Source: an uncultured Acetatifactor sp.
GTDB taxonomy: Bacteria; Bacillota; Clostridia; Lachnospirales; Lachnospiraceae
Assembly: GCA_947631715.1 (NCBI GenBank)
Contig: CANRMK010000153.1
Location: forward strand, 1-6,137
Reading direction: 5' to 3'
DNA: 6,137 nucleotides
A program made the translations under genes and the position numbers. Of the stretch, positions 1 to 6,065 are shown piece by piece. The notes beneath the pieces were generated by a model. It did no database searches. It was given only the letters and a program-made list of their open reading frames with translations, and was not told where the DNA came from. Within the stretch, counting starts at the first letter, position 1. Every line of letters begins with the position of its first letter.

Positions 1-93
1 AAAAGATCCGTTCATAATCAAACGAGGCCGGATAATGATAGAGAGGTGTTTTATCATTCAACTTGAATACCGCCGATCGATTGAATTTATAAT

Positions 94-115
94 TGGCCGC
101 TTTCGTTGGCGGCCA
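94..115. other. GC-rich hairpin downstream of the operon terminator
   Basis: TGGCCGC (94-100) and GCGGCCA (109-115) form a perfect 7-bp inverted repeat with an 8-nt loop. It lies just beyond the operon terminator when read on the minus strand. Neither strand has a T-tract after it, so it is not a canonical intrinsic terminator. It could be a 3'-end stabilising or backup stem-loop, or part of a neighbouring feature cut by the window edge. The remaining sequence from 1 to 93 shows no gene I can support. Confidence 0.4.
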
Positions 116-120
116 CATAG

Positions 121-149
121 AAAAAAGGCACCTGCGTTGTGCAGATGCC
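121..149 (-). terminator. Rho-independent terminator ending the minus-strand operon
   Basis: Read on the minus strand, a 9-bp stem GGCATCTGC / GCAGGTGCC (141-149 with 127-135, one G-T wobble) encloses the 5-nt loop ACAAC. It is followed directly by six T residues (126-121). It lies about 40 nt after the stop codon of the last operon gene, where an operon terminator is expected. On the plus strand the same stem is followed by the T-rich run TTTCC ATTCTTTCTTTCT, so weak bidirectional function is possible. Confidence 0.88.
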
Positions 150-187
150 CTTTCCATTCTTTCTTTCTATGGACCCCCCTATAGCCT

Positions 188-1559
188 CTATTGATTCCGC
201 ATAGCCTTGATCTTCTCCGCGATCTCCTCTACCTTTTCCTCGGTGAGGCTGTACTTCTTATGGAAATAGAACACTGCCGCCAGCAGGCCGGCCACAGGGA
301 TCACCGTCATGGTCATGCGCAGGCCCACGATGGAGCTCTCCGGAATCTGCGCCGCCTGAGCAGTATCCTTGCTGATCTTGAACACCCCAAGGCAGATGGC
401 AGCGATCAGCGCCGCCACGCCGGAGGCCAGCTTCACCACAAAGGTCTGCATGGAAAAGATCACACTCTCATCTCTGCGCTTGTTCTTTAATTCCCCATAG
501 TCCACCGTATTGGCCAGAAAAACCGTGGTCAGCACCGACAGCATACCGTTGGCCGCAAAGATAAAAAATCCCGGAATAAAGAGCAAATATACATTGGACA
601 TATTGGTAAACGCCAGCGCCAGCAGGGAGGCAATATCCCAGGATAGCCATGCCGAAGCTCACATAAAAGATCTTCAGAGAGCTGATAAATTTCCGAAGAA
701 GCGGGAACAAGATCATCATGGCCAAAATCTGTATGCCGCCCCCAAAGGTGTTGAACAGGGTATAGGCGCCCTCCCAGTTCTCACCGCTAAAGTCATATTT
801 AAAGAAATAGATCACCAGATTGGAGGTGATGTAGATGGCGCTGTTCACCAGTACGATCGCCACCACCACAGTCATGGCCTGATCGTTCTGCAGCAGGGCC
901 TTGAACATCTGCCCCACGGAGGGAGCCTCCACATTGACCGTGGACTTCTCCTTGATATTAAAACAGGTGATTAGAATAAAGATCACGAACAGCGCCGCTA
1001 TGATCAGGGAGAACCACATAAATCCTCTGCGCTCGCTTCCCTGTCCCAGAGCTTTGACGCACATCACTGTGATGATAGTGATGGCGGCGGAGCCCACGCC
1101 CGCGCAGGAGCGGGCCAGTGTAGTCAGCCCTTCCCTTTCCTTACCGCCCTCGGTAAAAGCCGGGATCATGGACCAGTAGGGGATATCCATCATGGTATAG
1201 GTCACGCCCCACACAATGTAGCTTATCGCCGCATACGCCACCAGACCGCTGCCGTCCAGGGCAGGCGGCGCCGAGAACATGAGGAACAGCACCACAGCGT
1301 TCAACAGAGTCCCGATCAGCAGCCAGGGCCTGAATTTCCCCCACTTCGTCTTAGTCTTTGCCACAAGGACGCCCATGATGGGATCGTTAAAGGCGTCGAA
1401 CACCCGCGCCGCCATCAGAATGATCCCCATAGCCAGGGCGTTCACGCCCAGGATATCCTGGTAATAATAGAGCACATAGCTGGCGGACAACATGTAGACC
1501 ATATCCTTGCCCACTGCGCCCAGTCCGTAAGAAAACTTTTCCTTTCCCGTCAGTTTCAT
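188..1559 (-). pseudogene. GPH/MelB-type sugar:cation symporter, interrupted by one frameshift
   Basis: This is a 12-helix-type membrane transporter of the glycoside-pentoside-hexuronide (GPH) family within the major facilitator superfamily. Family members import sugars or glycosides with Na+ or H+. Residues 51-60 read ARVFDAFNDP, so the two acidic residues D55 and D59 fall at the same numbers as the MelB cation-site aspartates. The family signature KWGKFRPW follows shortly after. The start ATG at 1559 is preferred because AGGA lies 10 nt upstream; an in-frame ATG at 1583 has no good site. The frame is intact to about residue 309 (near 635) and then shifts. The frame now open would run out of the family and stop at 468. 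The correct continuation (ASLLALAFTN, then MSNVYLLFIPG) lies in another frame and runs to the TAG at 188-190. Removing one of the two A residues at 632-633, or restoring two bases, gives a protein of about 456-457 residues, normal for the family. The substrate cannot be read from the sequence. It is the last gene of the operon, 51 nt after the M18 peptidase gene. Confidence 0.85.
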
Positions 1560-1610
1560 GTTGTCATTTTCCTTTCCGCCCATTCTCCGGGACTTTTGTT
1601 TTTTCTCGAA

Positions 1611-2906
1611 CTAGCTTTTGTAAAATTCGCGAAACAGCGCCACTCCATACCCGGTATCTTTCATTCCAGCCGTCTCCACCGCCGAGTGCATGGCAAGCTG
1701 GGCAAGCCCGATATCCGCACTCTCCACCGACACATGGGACACAGAGATACAGCCCAGCGTAGAACCTCCCGGCACATCGGACCGGTTGGCGTATGTCTGG
1801 CAGGGAATCCCCGCTCTTTCGCACAATACCCTGATCTTAGCTCCGGACACAGCGTCCGTGGTGTACTTCTGGCCGCCGTGGTATTTCAGGACGATCCCAC
1901 CGTTTAAATAGGGCCTGTTGGTAGGATCCGCCTTCTCCGGGTGGTTGGGGTGGACCCCATGAGCGTTGTCCGCGGAAATCAGAAAGCTTCCCGCCAGCAT
2001 GGACAGGTATTCCTCCCTGCCTCCGTACAGACCCTCAGCAATGCGCTGCAGCACATTCTCCAGAAAGCCGGAATCCGCTCCCTGTCTGGTCCCGCTGCCC
2101 ACCTCCTCGCTGTCGAAGACAACGCACACATTGATGTACTCCTCGGGCTCGCTGTCCAAAAATCCCCGCACCGACGCATATACACACTGCAGATCATCCA
2201 GTCTCGGAGACAGGATAAAATCGCCGTTCTCTCCCAGGATACGCCCCTTTTCCCGGACATAGAGGAACAGATCCTGCCCCAGGATATCCTTTTTGTCCAC
2301 TCCCAGCTTTCGGGCGATCCGGCCGGCCAGCACTCCCTTTGTCTCTCCCCCGCAGCCGCAGTATAGCGGCAGCATATCCGTCTGAGGGTTGTATTCCACG
2401 CCCTTATTGATATCCCGGTTCATATGAATGGCCAGATTGGGAATCACGAACAGATCGCTGTCAAGGTCCACCAGTCGGCTTTCCACGCCCTGCCCGGTCC
2501 TCACCGCCACCCTGCCCGCAGCGGACAGGGCCCGGTCCATCCATGTGGAAAGGATCATACCGCCGTATTTTTCCGTGTTCAGCTTCAGATATTGATCCTC
2601 CACGGCTATCTCCGGATTTTCCTTGATCTTAAAGGATGGGGAATCGCTGTGGGCAGCCGCAATATGAAATCCCCTGGGCCTGCAGCCCTTATCCCGCCCG
2701 GGCAGCCGGAACGCGATCAGAGAGGAATCGTTCCTGACCGTATAAAAGCAGCTTCCCCGCTCCAGGTCCCAGCAGTCCGCTTCCTCCAGTCTCTGAAACC
2801 CCTGAGCCTCCAGCATTTCCGCCACATTCGCCACCGCGTGGAAGCACCCGGGGCTTTTCTCGATAAAATCGAGCATCTCTCTGGCATACTTTTCAAATTC
2901 TATCAT
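1611..2906 (-). CDS. apeB: M18 family aminopeptidase (aspartyl aminopeptidase type)
   Basis: This 431-residue cytoplasmic di-zinc exopeptidase removes N-terminal residues, preferring acidic ones in characterised relatives. The full M18 metal and catalytic set is visible by alignment to the human DNPEP pattern: H86 in AAHSDSP, bridging D237 in SPRLDDL, general base E267 and ligand E268 in FDSEEVGS, D313 in SADNAHGVHPNHP, and H407 in AMHSAVET. The length is typical and the reading frame is uninterrupted, so the enzyme should be active. The start follows the fcl stop by only 6 nt, and its best ribosome site (GGTGA, 7-nt spacing) overlaps that TGA, suggesting translational coupling to fcl. The link to GDP-fucose synthesis is positional only; peptide housekeeping is the likely role. 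The symbol apeB follows usual clostridial naming and is less certain than the family. Confidence 0.95.
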   Translation of the reverse strand: MIEFEKYAREMLDFIEKSPGCFHAVANVAEMLEAQGFQRLEEADCWDLERGSCFYTVRNDSSLIAFRLPGRDKGCRPRGFHIAAAHSDSPSFKIKENPEIAVEDQYLKLNTEKYGGMILSTWMDRALSAAGRVAVRTGQGVESRLVDLDSDLFVIPNLAIHMNRDINKGVEYNPQTDMLPLYCGCGGETKGVLAGRIARKLGVDKKDILGQDLFLYVREKGRILGENGDFILSPRLDDLQCVYASVRGFLDSEPEEYINVCVVFDSEEVGSGTRQGADSGFLENVLQRIAEGLYGGREEYLSMLAGSFLISADNAHGVHPNHPEKADPTNRPYLNGGIVLKYHGGQKYTTDAVSGAKIRVLCERAGIPCQTYANRSDVPGGSTLGCISVSHVSVESADIGLAQLAMHSAVETAGMKDTGYGVALFREFYKS

Positions 2907-2912
2907 AATTTT

Positions 2913-3857
2913 TCACCGCTCCGCCCGAACGGGATTTTCCAGAAAATCCTGATACGCCAGACGGATGCCGTCCTCAAGCTCCGTGGTGTAATGGTATCCC
3001 AGGCTCTCCAGCTTACTCACATCCAACAGCTTCCTGGGCGTTCCGTCAGGCTTTGTGGGATCCCATTTGATCTCGCCGGTATACCCCACCACCTTTGCCA
3101 CCAGCTCCGTCAGTTCTTTGATGGTCAGTTCCTTGCCCGTTCCCAGGTTCACCGTCTCATTGCCACTGTAAGTATTCATCAGGAACACACAGGCATCCGC
3201 CAAATCGTCCACATAGAGAAATTCCCTCAGAGGCGTCCCTGTCCCCCAGCACACCACCTCCCCGGCGCCGGATACTTTCGCCTCATGGAACCGCCGGATC
3301 AGCGCCGGAAGCACATGACTGTGGGTGGGATGGTAATTGTCGTTAGGCCCGTACAGATTAGTCGGCATCACACTGATATAGTCCGTTTTGTACTGGCGGT
3401 TCAGATACTCACAGTATTTCAGTCCCGATATCTTTGCCAGGGCATAGGCCTCGTTGGTCTGCTCCAGCTCTCCCGTGAGCAGGCAGCTTTCTTTCATGGG
3501 CTGATCTGCCATACGGGGATAGATACAGCTGCTGCCAAGGAACAAAAGCTTCTTACAGTGATTCTGCCAGGCAGCGTGGATCACGTTCATCTCCAGCGTC
3601 ATGTTTTCATACATGAAGTCCGCAGGCGCCTCGCTGTTCGCAACGATACCACCCACCCTGGCCGCCGCCAGGAACACATATTCCGGCTTCTCCTGCTCAA
3701 AAAATGCTTCCACCTCCGCCTGCCTGCAAAGGTTCAACTCCCTGTGGCCCCTGGTGATCAGATTGTGATACCCCTCTCTCTCCAGGGCGCGGCAGATGGC
3801 GCTTCCCACCATCCCCTTATGGCCGGCCACATATATTTTGGCATCTTTCTCCATCAT
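2913..3857 (-). CDS. fcl: GDP-L-fucose synthase (GDP-4-keto-6-deoxymannose 3,5-epimerase/4-reductase)
   Basis: This enzyme performs the second and last step from GDP-mannose to GDP-L-fucose: epimerisation at C3 and C5 of the 4-keto intermediate, then NADPH-dependent reduction at C4. It belongs to the extended SDR superfamily and is cytoplasmic. Counting from the ATG at 3857, the Rossmann signature GHKGMVG is at 12-18. The catalytic S109 and C111 lie in LGSSCIYP, Y138 and K142 in YALAK, and H181 in SHVLP. These match E. coli Ser107, Cys109, Tyr136, Lys140 and His179 with a constant offset of 2. The motif PTNLYGPNDN and the REFLYVDD segment are also typical. An upstream in-frame ATG at 3875 would add six residues but has no spaced ribosome site. 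GGAGG lies 11 nt before the ATG at 3857, and another ATG follows at 3854. The protein is about 314 residues, full length. gmd lies upstream, separated by 146 nt. Confidence 0.96.
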   Translation of the reverse strand: MMEKDAKIYVAGHKGMVGSAICRALEREGYHNLITRGHRELNLCRQAEVEAFFEQEKPEYVFLAAARVGGIVANSEAPADFMYENMTLEMNVIHAAWQNHCKKLLFLGSSCIYPRMADQPMKESCLLTGELEQTNEAYALAKISGLKYCEYLNRQYKTDYISVMPTNLYGPNDNYHPTHSHVLPALIRRFHEAKVSGAGEVVCWGTGTPLREFLYVDDLADACVFLMNTYSGNETVNLGTGKELTIKELTELVAKVVGYTGEIKWDPTKPDGTPRKLLDVSKLESLGYHYTTELEDGIRLAYQDFLENPVRAER

Positions 3858-4003
3858 TTCATCCGTATCCTCCATCCTGCCTATTCAGGGCATACCGCCT
3901 GGGGCCATCTCCCTGGATCGGCTCTTCAGACGCGATCCTGCCGGAAAGTCCTGCAGCCGCGGCTCTCCTATACCAACGAGGTCCCGGGCGCCGCTCATGC
4001 CGC
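3858..4003 (-). other. 146-nt gmd-fcl spacer with no supported gene
   Basis: The two GDP-fucose genes are normally close together but are separated here by 146 nt. On the minus strand the spacer holds a 37-codon open frame (3998 to 3885) beginning 5 nt after the gmd stop. It has no Shine-Dalgarno sequence and an Arg/Gly/Pro-rich composition, so it is probably chance. The only functional element I can support is the GGAGG ribosome site (about 3869-3873) for fcl. I see no promoter or U-tract terminator, so cotranscription remains likely. Confidence 0.45.
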
Positions 4004-5041
4004 TCAGTCACGCTTCGTTTCCCTGGCTGCTTTCAGGTCGTGCTCCGCCATGATCCGGCACAGCTCCTCATAGCTCGTCTTCTGAGGATTCCATCCCAGC
4101 ACCGTCCTCGCCTTTGTGGGATCTCCCCAGAGGTTCACCACATCCGTGGGGCGGTAAAATTCCCGGCTCACCTCCACCAGCGCTTTTCCGGTAGCCTTAT
4201 CAATTCCCTTTTCCTCCAGGCCCTCTCCCTGCCATTCCAGCTCGATCCCGTCATAGTGGAAAGCCAGAGTGGTAAACTCTCTCACCGTATGCTGCACGCC
4301 CGTGGCGATCACAAAATCTTCCGGTCTGTCCGCCTGGAGCATCAGCCACATACACTCCACATAATCCTTTGCGTATCCCCAGTCCCTGAGAGAATCCAGA
4401 TTTCCCAGGTACAGCCTGTCCTGAAGCCCGCAGGCTATCCTCCCCGCCGCCAGCGTGATCTTCCTGGTGACAAAATTCTCTCCCCGGCGCTCGGACTCAT
4501 GGTTGAACAGGATCCCGTTCACCGCGAACATGCCATAAGCCTCCCGGTACTCCTTTACGATCCAGAAGCCGTACTGCTTCGCCACCGCATAGGGGCTGTA
4601 AGGGTGAAAAGGTGTAGTCTCTTTCTGGGGCACCTCCTCCACTCTGCCGTAGAGCTCAGAGGTGGAAGCCTGATAGACCCTGCAGCTTTTTGTCAGTCCC
4701 GCGATGCGCACCGCCTCCAGGATCCGCAACACCCCCAGGGCGTCCACATCACCCGAGTACTCCGGCGCGTCAAAGCTCACATGCACATGGCTCTGGGCCG
4801 CCAGATTATAAATCTCGTCAGGCCGCACTCCGCACACGATCCGGATAATGCTGGAGGAATCCCCCATATCTCCCTCGTGGAGGATCAGCCGCTCTTCTCC
4901 CAGCAAATGATCGATCCTTGCCGTATTGCTCACCGAGGCCCGGCGCACCATGCCGTGGACCTCGTAACCCTTTTCCAGCAGAAGCTCCGCCAGATAGGAA
5001 CCGTCCTGTCCGGTAATTCCGGTAATCAATGCTTTTTTCAT
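4004..5041 (-). CDS. gmd: GDP-mannose 4,6-dehydratase
   Basis: This extended-SDR enzyme converts GDP-D-mannose to GDP-4-keto-6-deoxy-D-mannose, the first committed step to GDP-L-fucose and related deoxysugars. Counting from the ATG at 5041, the nucleotide-binding motif GITGQDG is at 8-14. ASTSELYG supplies T127, S128 and E129, and YSPYAVAK supplies Y151 and K155, together the family's catalytic set. The GMD-typical NHESERRGENFVTRK stretch is at 180-194, and the DWGYAKDYVE substrate-site segment is at about 220-229. At 345 residues the protein is full length and uninterrupted. The start at 5041 is chosen because GGGAG lies 6 nt upstream; an in-frame ATG at 5071 would add ten residues that do not fit the family's N-terminus. 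The product feeds fcl directly, so the pair forms a two-enzyme GDP-fucose module. GDP-mannose must be supplied by genes elsewhere. Confidence 0.97.
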   Translation of the reverse strand: MKKALITGITGQDGSYLAELLLEKGYEVHGMVRRASVSNTARIDHLLGEERLILHEGDMGDSSSIIRIVCGVRPDEIYNLAAQSHVHVSFDAPEYSGDVDALGVLRILEAVRIAGLTKSCRVYQASTSELYGRVEEVPQKETTPFHPYSPYAVAKQYGFWIVKEYREAYGMFAVNGILFNHESERRGENFVTRKITLAAGRIACGLQDRLYLGNLDSLRDWGYAKDYVECMWLMLQADRPEDFVIATGVQHTVREFTTLAFHYDGIELEWQGEGLEEKGIDKATGKALVEVSREFYRPTDVVNLWGDPTKARTVLGWNPQKTSYEELCRIMAEHDLKAARETKRD

Positions 5042-5095
5042 CTCTATCTCCCAGCGCGCTTTGGCACGCATCCTAAGTCAACATCTGCTTTTTAA

Positions 5096-5115
5096 GCCAG
5101 ACCGTCTAGTCCGGC
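5096..5115 (-). other. Hairpin without U-tract between the DJ-1 gene and gmd
   Basis: On the minus strand GCCGGAC (5115-5109) pairs with GTCTGGC (5102-5096) over 7 bp with one G-U wobble, closing a 6-nt loop. The following bases are TTAAAAAGC rather than a T-run, so this is not a convincing intrinsic terminator in either direction. It starts 12 nt after the DJ-1 gene stop codon. It could be a processing or stability element that sets different mRNA levels for the first gene and the rest, or it could be chance. Confidence 0.35.
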
Positions 5116-5126
5116 ACGGAAAATTT

Positions 5127-5687
5127 CTAACCCTTTCGCCTGTCATACACAATGGTCTCAGCCATCTCCTTTTTCTTTTCCTCTCCGCAGAGGACGCCTG
5201 CAATGGCAAGCCCGAAATCAATAGCCGTCCCCATGCCCCGGGAAGTGATCACATGATCCGAGATCTCCACCGGCCCGGCAGTGACCTCCGCCCCCTCCAG
5301 ATGGCTCTCAAATCCGGGATAGCAGCAGGCCCGGCGCCCTTTTAAGATCCCTCTGTGCCCCAGTATGCTGGGCGCCGCACAGATGGCTGCGATATACTTT
5401 CCGTCCCTGTAAAAAGCATCGATCTGCTCCATAAGTCCCTGATGGGCTTCCAGGTTCTTTGTTCCCAGGCCGCCTCCCGGAAGCATCAGCATATCATACT
5501 CCGAAAAATCCGTCTGCTCGAACCTCTGATCCGCCTCCACCGTGATATCGTGGGAACCCCTGACGCTCCCTGCACCGCTTACGGACACCATGTCCACCCG
5601 GATTCCGCACCGACGGCAGATATCCACCGCTGCCAGCGCCTCGATCTCCTCAAATCCCTCCGCCAAAAAAACCGCAAGTCTGCTCAT
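5127..5687 (-). CDS. DJ-1/PfpI (ThiJ) family protein
   Basis: This 186-residue cytoplasmic protein has a flavodoxin-like alpha/beta fold of the DJ-1/PfpI superfamily. The start at 5687 has an ideal AAGGAG site 8 nt upstream; an in-frame ATG at 5711 is less likely. The nucleophile elbow AAICAAPSILG puts the reactive cysteine at C103, matching DJ-1 Cys106. E16 in GFEEIEALAAVDICRR corresponds to DJ-1 Glu18, which tunes that cysteine. MLPGGGLGTKNL (68-79) is the usual glycine-rich loop. Relatives are variously reported as stress-protective chaperones, glyoxalase III or deglycase-like enzymes, and the sequence does not decide among these. It is the first gene after the operon promoter, 85 nt before gmd. 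A role linked to fucose synthesis is not indicated by the protein itself; dicarbonyl or redox stress handling is a reasonable guess. Confidence 0.93.
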   Translation of the reverse strand: MSRLAVFLAEGFEEIEALAAVDICRRCGIRVDMVSVSGAGSVRGSHDITVEADQRFEQTDFSEYDMLMLPGGGLGTKNLEAHQGLMEQIDAFYRDGKYIAAICAAPSILGHRGILKGRRACCYPGFESHLEGAEVTAGPVEISDHVITSRGMGTAIDFGLAIAGVLCGEEKKKEMAETIVYDRRKG

Positions 5688-5695
5688 CCGTCTCT

Positions 5696-5701
5696 CTCCT
5701 T
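5696..5701 (-). promoter_or_regulatory. Strong ribosome binding site of the DJ-1 gene
   Basis: On the minus strand AAGGAG lies 8 nt before the ATG at 5687. It fixes this start in preference to the in-frame ATG at 5711, whose upstream region (TTTATGAAAGG) offers no correctly spaced site. Confidence 0.8.
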
Positions 5702-5722
5702 TGCCTTTCATAAATATAGATA

Positions 5723-5751
5723 AGTATACACGCTTACACGGAAAAATTCAA
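5723..5751 (-). promoter_or_regulatory. Sigma-A promoter of the five-gene operon
   Basis: On the minus strand TTGAAT (5751-5746, 4 of 6 to TTGACA) and TATACT (5728-5723, 5 of 6 to TATAAT) are separated by exactly 17 bp. Transcription should begin near 5716, giving a leader of about 30 nt before the DJ-1 gene ATG. No other promoter of similar quality was found in the gaps between the five genes, which supports one transcript. I see no obvious operator at this site. Confidence 0.8.
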
Positions 5752-5794
5752 CGGATTCCCCAAAATATCCCGCAGACCCAGCAACAATTCAGCT

Positions 5795-5801
5795 TTTCCC
5801 C
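5795..5801. repeat. Left copy of 7-bp direct repeat (target site duplication)
   Basis: TTTCCCC ends exactly where the palindromic element's terminal repeat begins (5802). The identical 7-mer starts exactly after the element's other end. This is the arrangement left by transposase-mediated insertion. Confidence 0.7.
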
Positions 5802-5997
5802 GTAACAGTTCAGCCTTTCTCTTGCAAGTCACGCCCGGTCCTGCCGATGCTCTCCCGGCAGACACGCTTCCGCTCGGCTCCGCACGTAGCGGACACTAGG
5901 CTCGAAAGTACCTCGCCAAGTGCCGACGTGCTCCAACGGTCTGCCGGGAGAACATCGACAGTACCGGGCTGAATACGACGGAGGGCTGAACTGTTAC
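5802..5997. mobile_element. 196-bp MITE-like palindromic element
   Basis: The element begins GTAACAGTTCAGCC (5802-5815) and ends with its perfect reverse complement (5984-5997), a 14-bp terminal inverted repeat. A second, inner arm pair (5833-5863 with 5939-5969) matches at 28 of 31 positions, with the innermost 13 bp perfect. A nested stem closes the centre: GCACGT 5882-5887 with ACGTGC 5926-5931, and CACT-A-GGC with GCC-A-AGTG inside it. It carries no supportable coding sequence and is flanked flush by TTTCCCC repeats. These are the features of a non-autonomous miniature inverted-repeat element. The GTAA...TTAC ends resemble those of IS66-family elements, which usually make 8-bp duplications. 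The flanks read TTTTCCCC on the left and TTTCCCCT on the right, so an 8-bp duplication that lost one T is possible. The family assignment is inference. It sits between the divergent promoters without disrupting either. Confidence 0.75.
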
Positions 5998-6004
5998 TTT
6001 CCCC
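5998..6004. repeat. Right copy of 7-bp direct repeat (target site duplication)
   Basis: TTTCCCC follows directly after the terminal GTTAC of the palindromic element and matches the 7-mer before its left end. Removing the element plus one copy gives a continuous ancestral sequence, TTTTCCCC then TGCATTGTGAG. Confidence 0.7.
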
Positions 6005-6025
6005 TGCATTGTGAGAAATTTAAGC

Positions 6026-6055
6026 TTGACAGATTCCGGGCAGGTGTGGTAACTT
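6026..6055 (+). promoter_or_regulatory. Plus-strand promoter for a divergent gene beyond the right edge
   Basis: A perfect -35 TTGACA (6026-6031) is followed after 18 bp by TAACTT (6050-6055, 3 of 6), with an extended -10 TG one base upstream (TGG, 6047-6049). Transcription would begin near 6062, a few bases before the conserved start of the riboswitch-like leader, which independently supports the placement. GATAAT at 6056-6061 looks more like a -10 but would need a 24-bp spacer. Confidence 0.65.
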
Positions 6056-6065
6056 GATAATAGTT

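Noticed and set aside
1..118. Open minus-strand frame starting at the ATG at 118 and running off the left edge
   Set aside because: Only 39 codons are visible. The ATG lies right after the terminator T-tract with no ribosome site, and the translation resembles nothing I recognise.
468..630. Frame continuing past residue 309 of the symporter to a stop at 468
   Set aside because: This stretch is the out-of-frame reading of the symporter's own C-terminal coding sequence. The transporter-like residues are in the other frame, so it is not a real C-terminus.
3885..3998. 37-codon minus-strand ORF between gmd and fcl as a small protein gene
   Set aside because: There is no Shine-Dalgarno sequence, no hydrophobic segment or known motif, and its Arg/Gly/Pro-rich composition is expected from GC-rich non-coding DNA.
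2424..4073. Long plus-strand open frame of 549 codons antisense to the M18 gene and fcl
   Set aside because: It is antisense to two genes with complete catalytic motifs, its product is His/Pro/Arg/Leu-rich with no recognisable domain, and it has no plausible ribosome site. Long antisense frames are common in GC-rich coding DNA.
5060..5090. TTGACT on the minus strand upstream of gmd as an internal promoter
   Set aside because: No -10-like hexamer occurs 16-18 bp downstream; that position is GC-rich (CGCGCT).
4040..5095. Plus-strand open frame of 351 codons antisense to gmd
   Set aside because: It mirrors gmd almost end to end, shows no motif of its own and has a composition typical of an antisense shadow.
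5802..5997. Palindromic region as a CRISPR array or a simple bidirectional terminator
   Set aside because: There are no regularly spaced direct repeats, and no T-tracts follow the arms. The flush TTTCCCC flanks and terminal inverted repeats fit a transposed element better.
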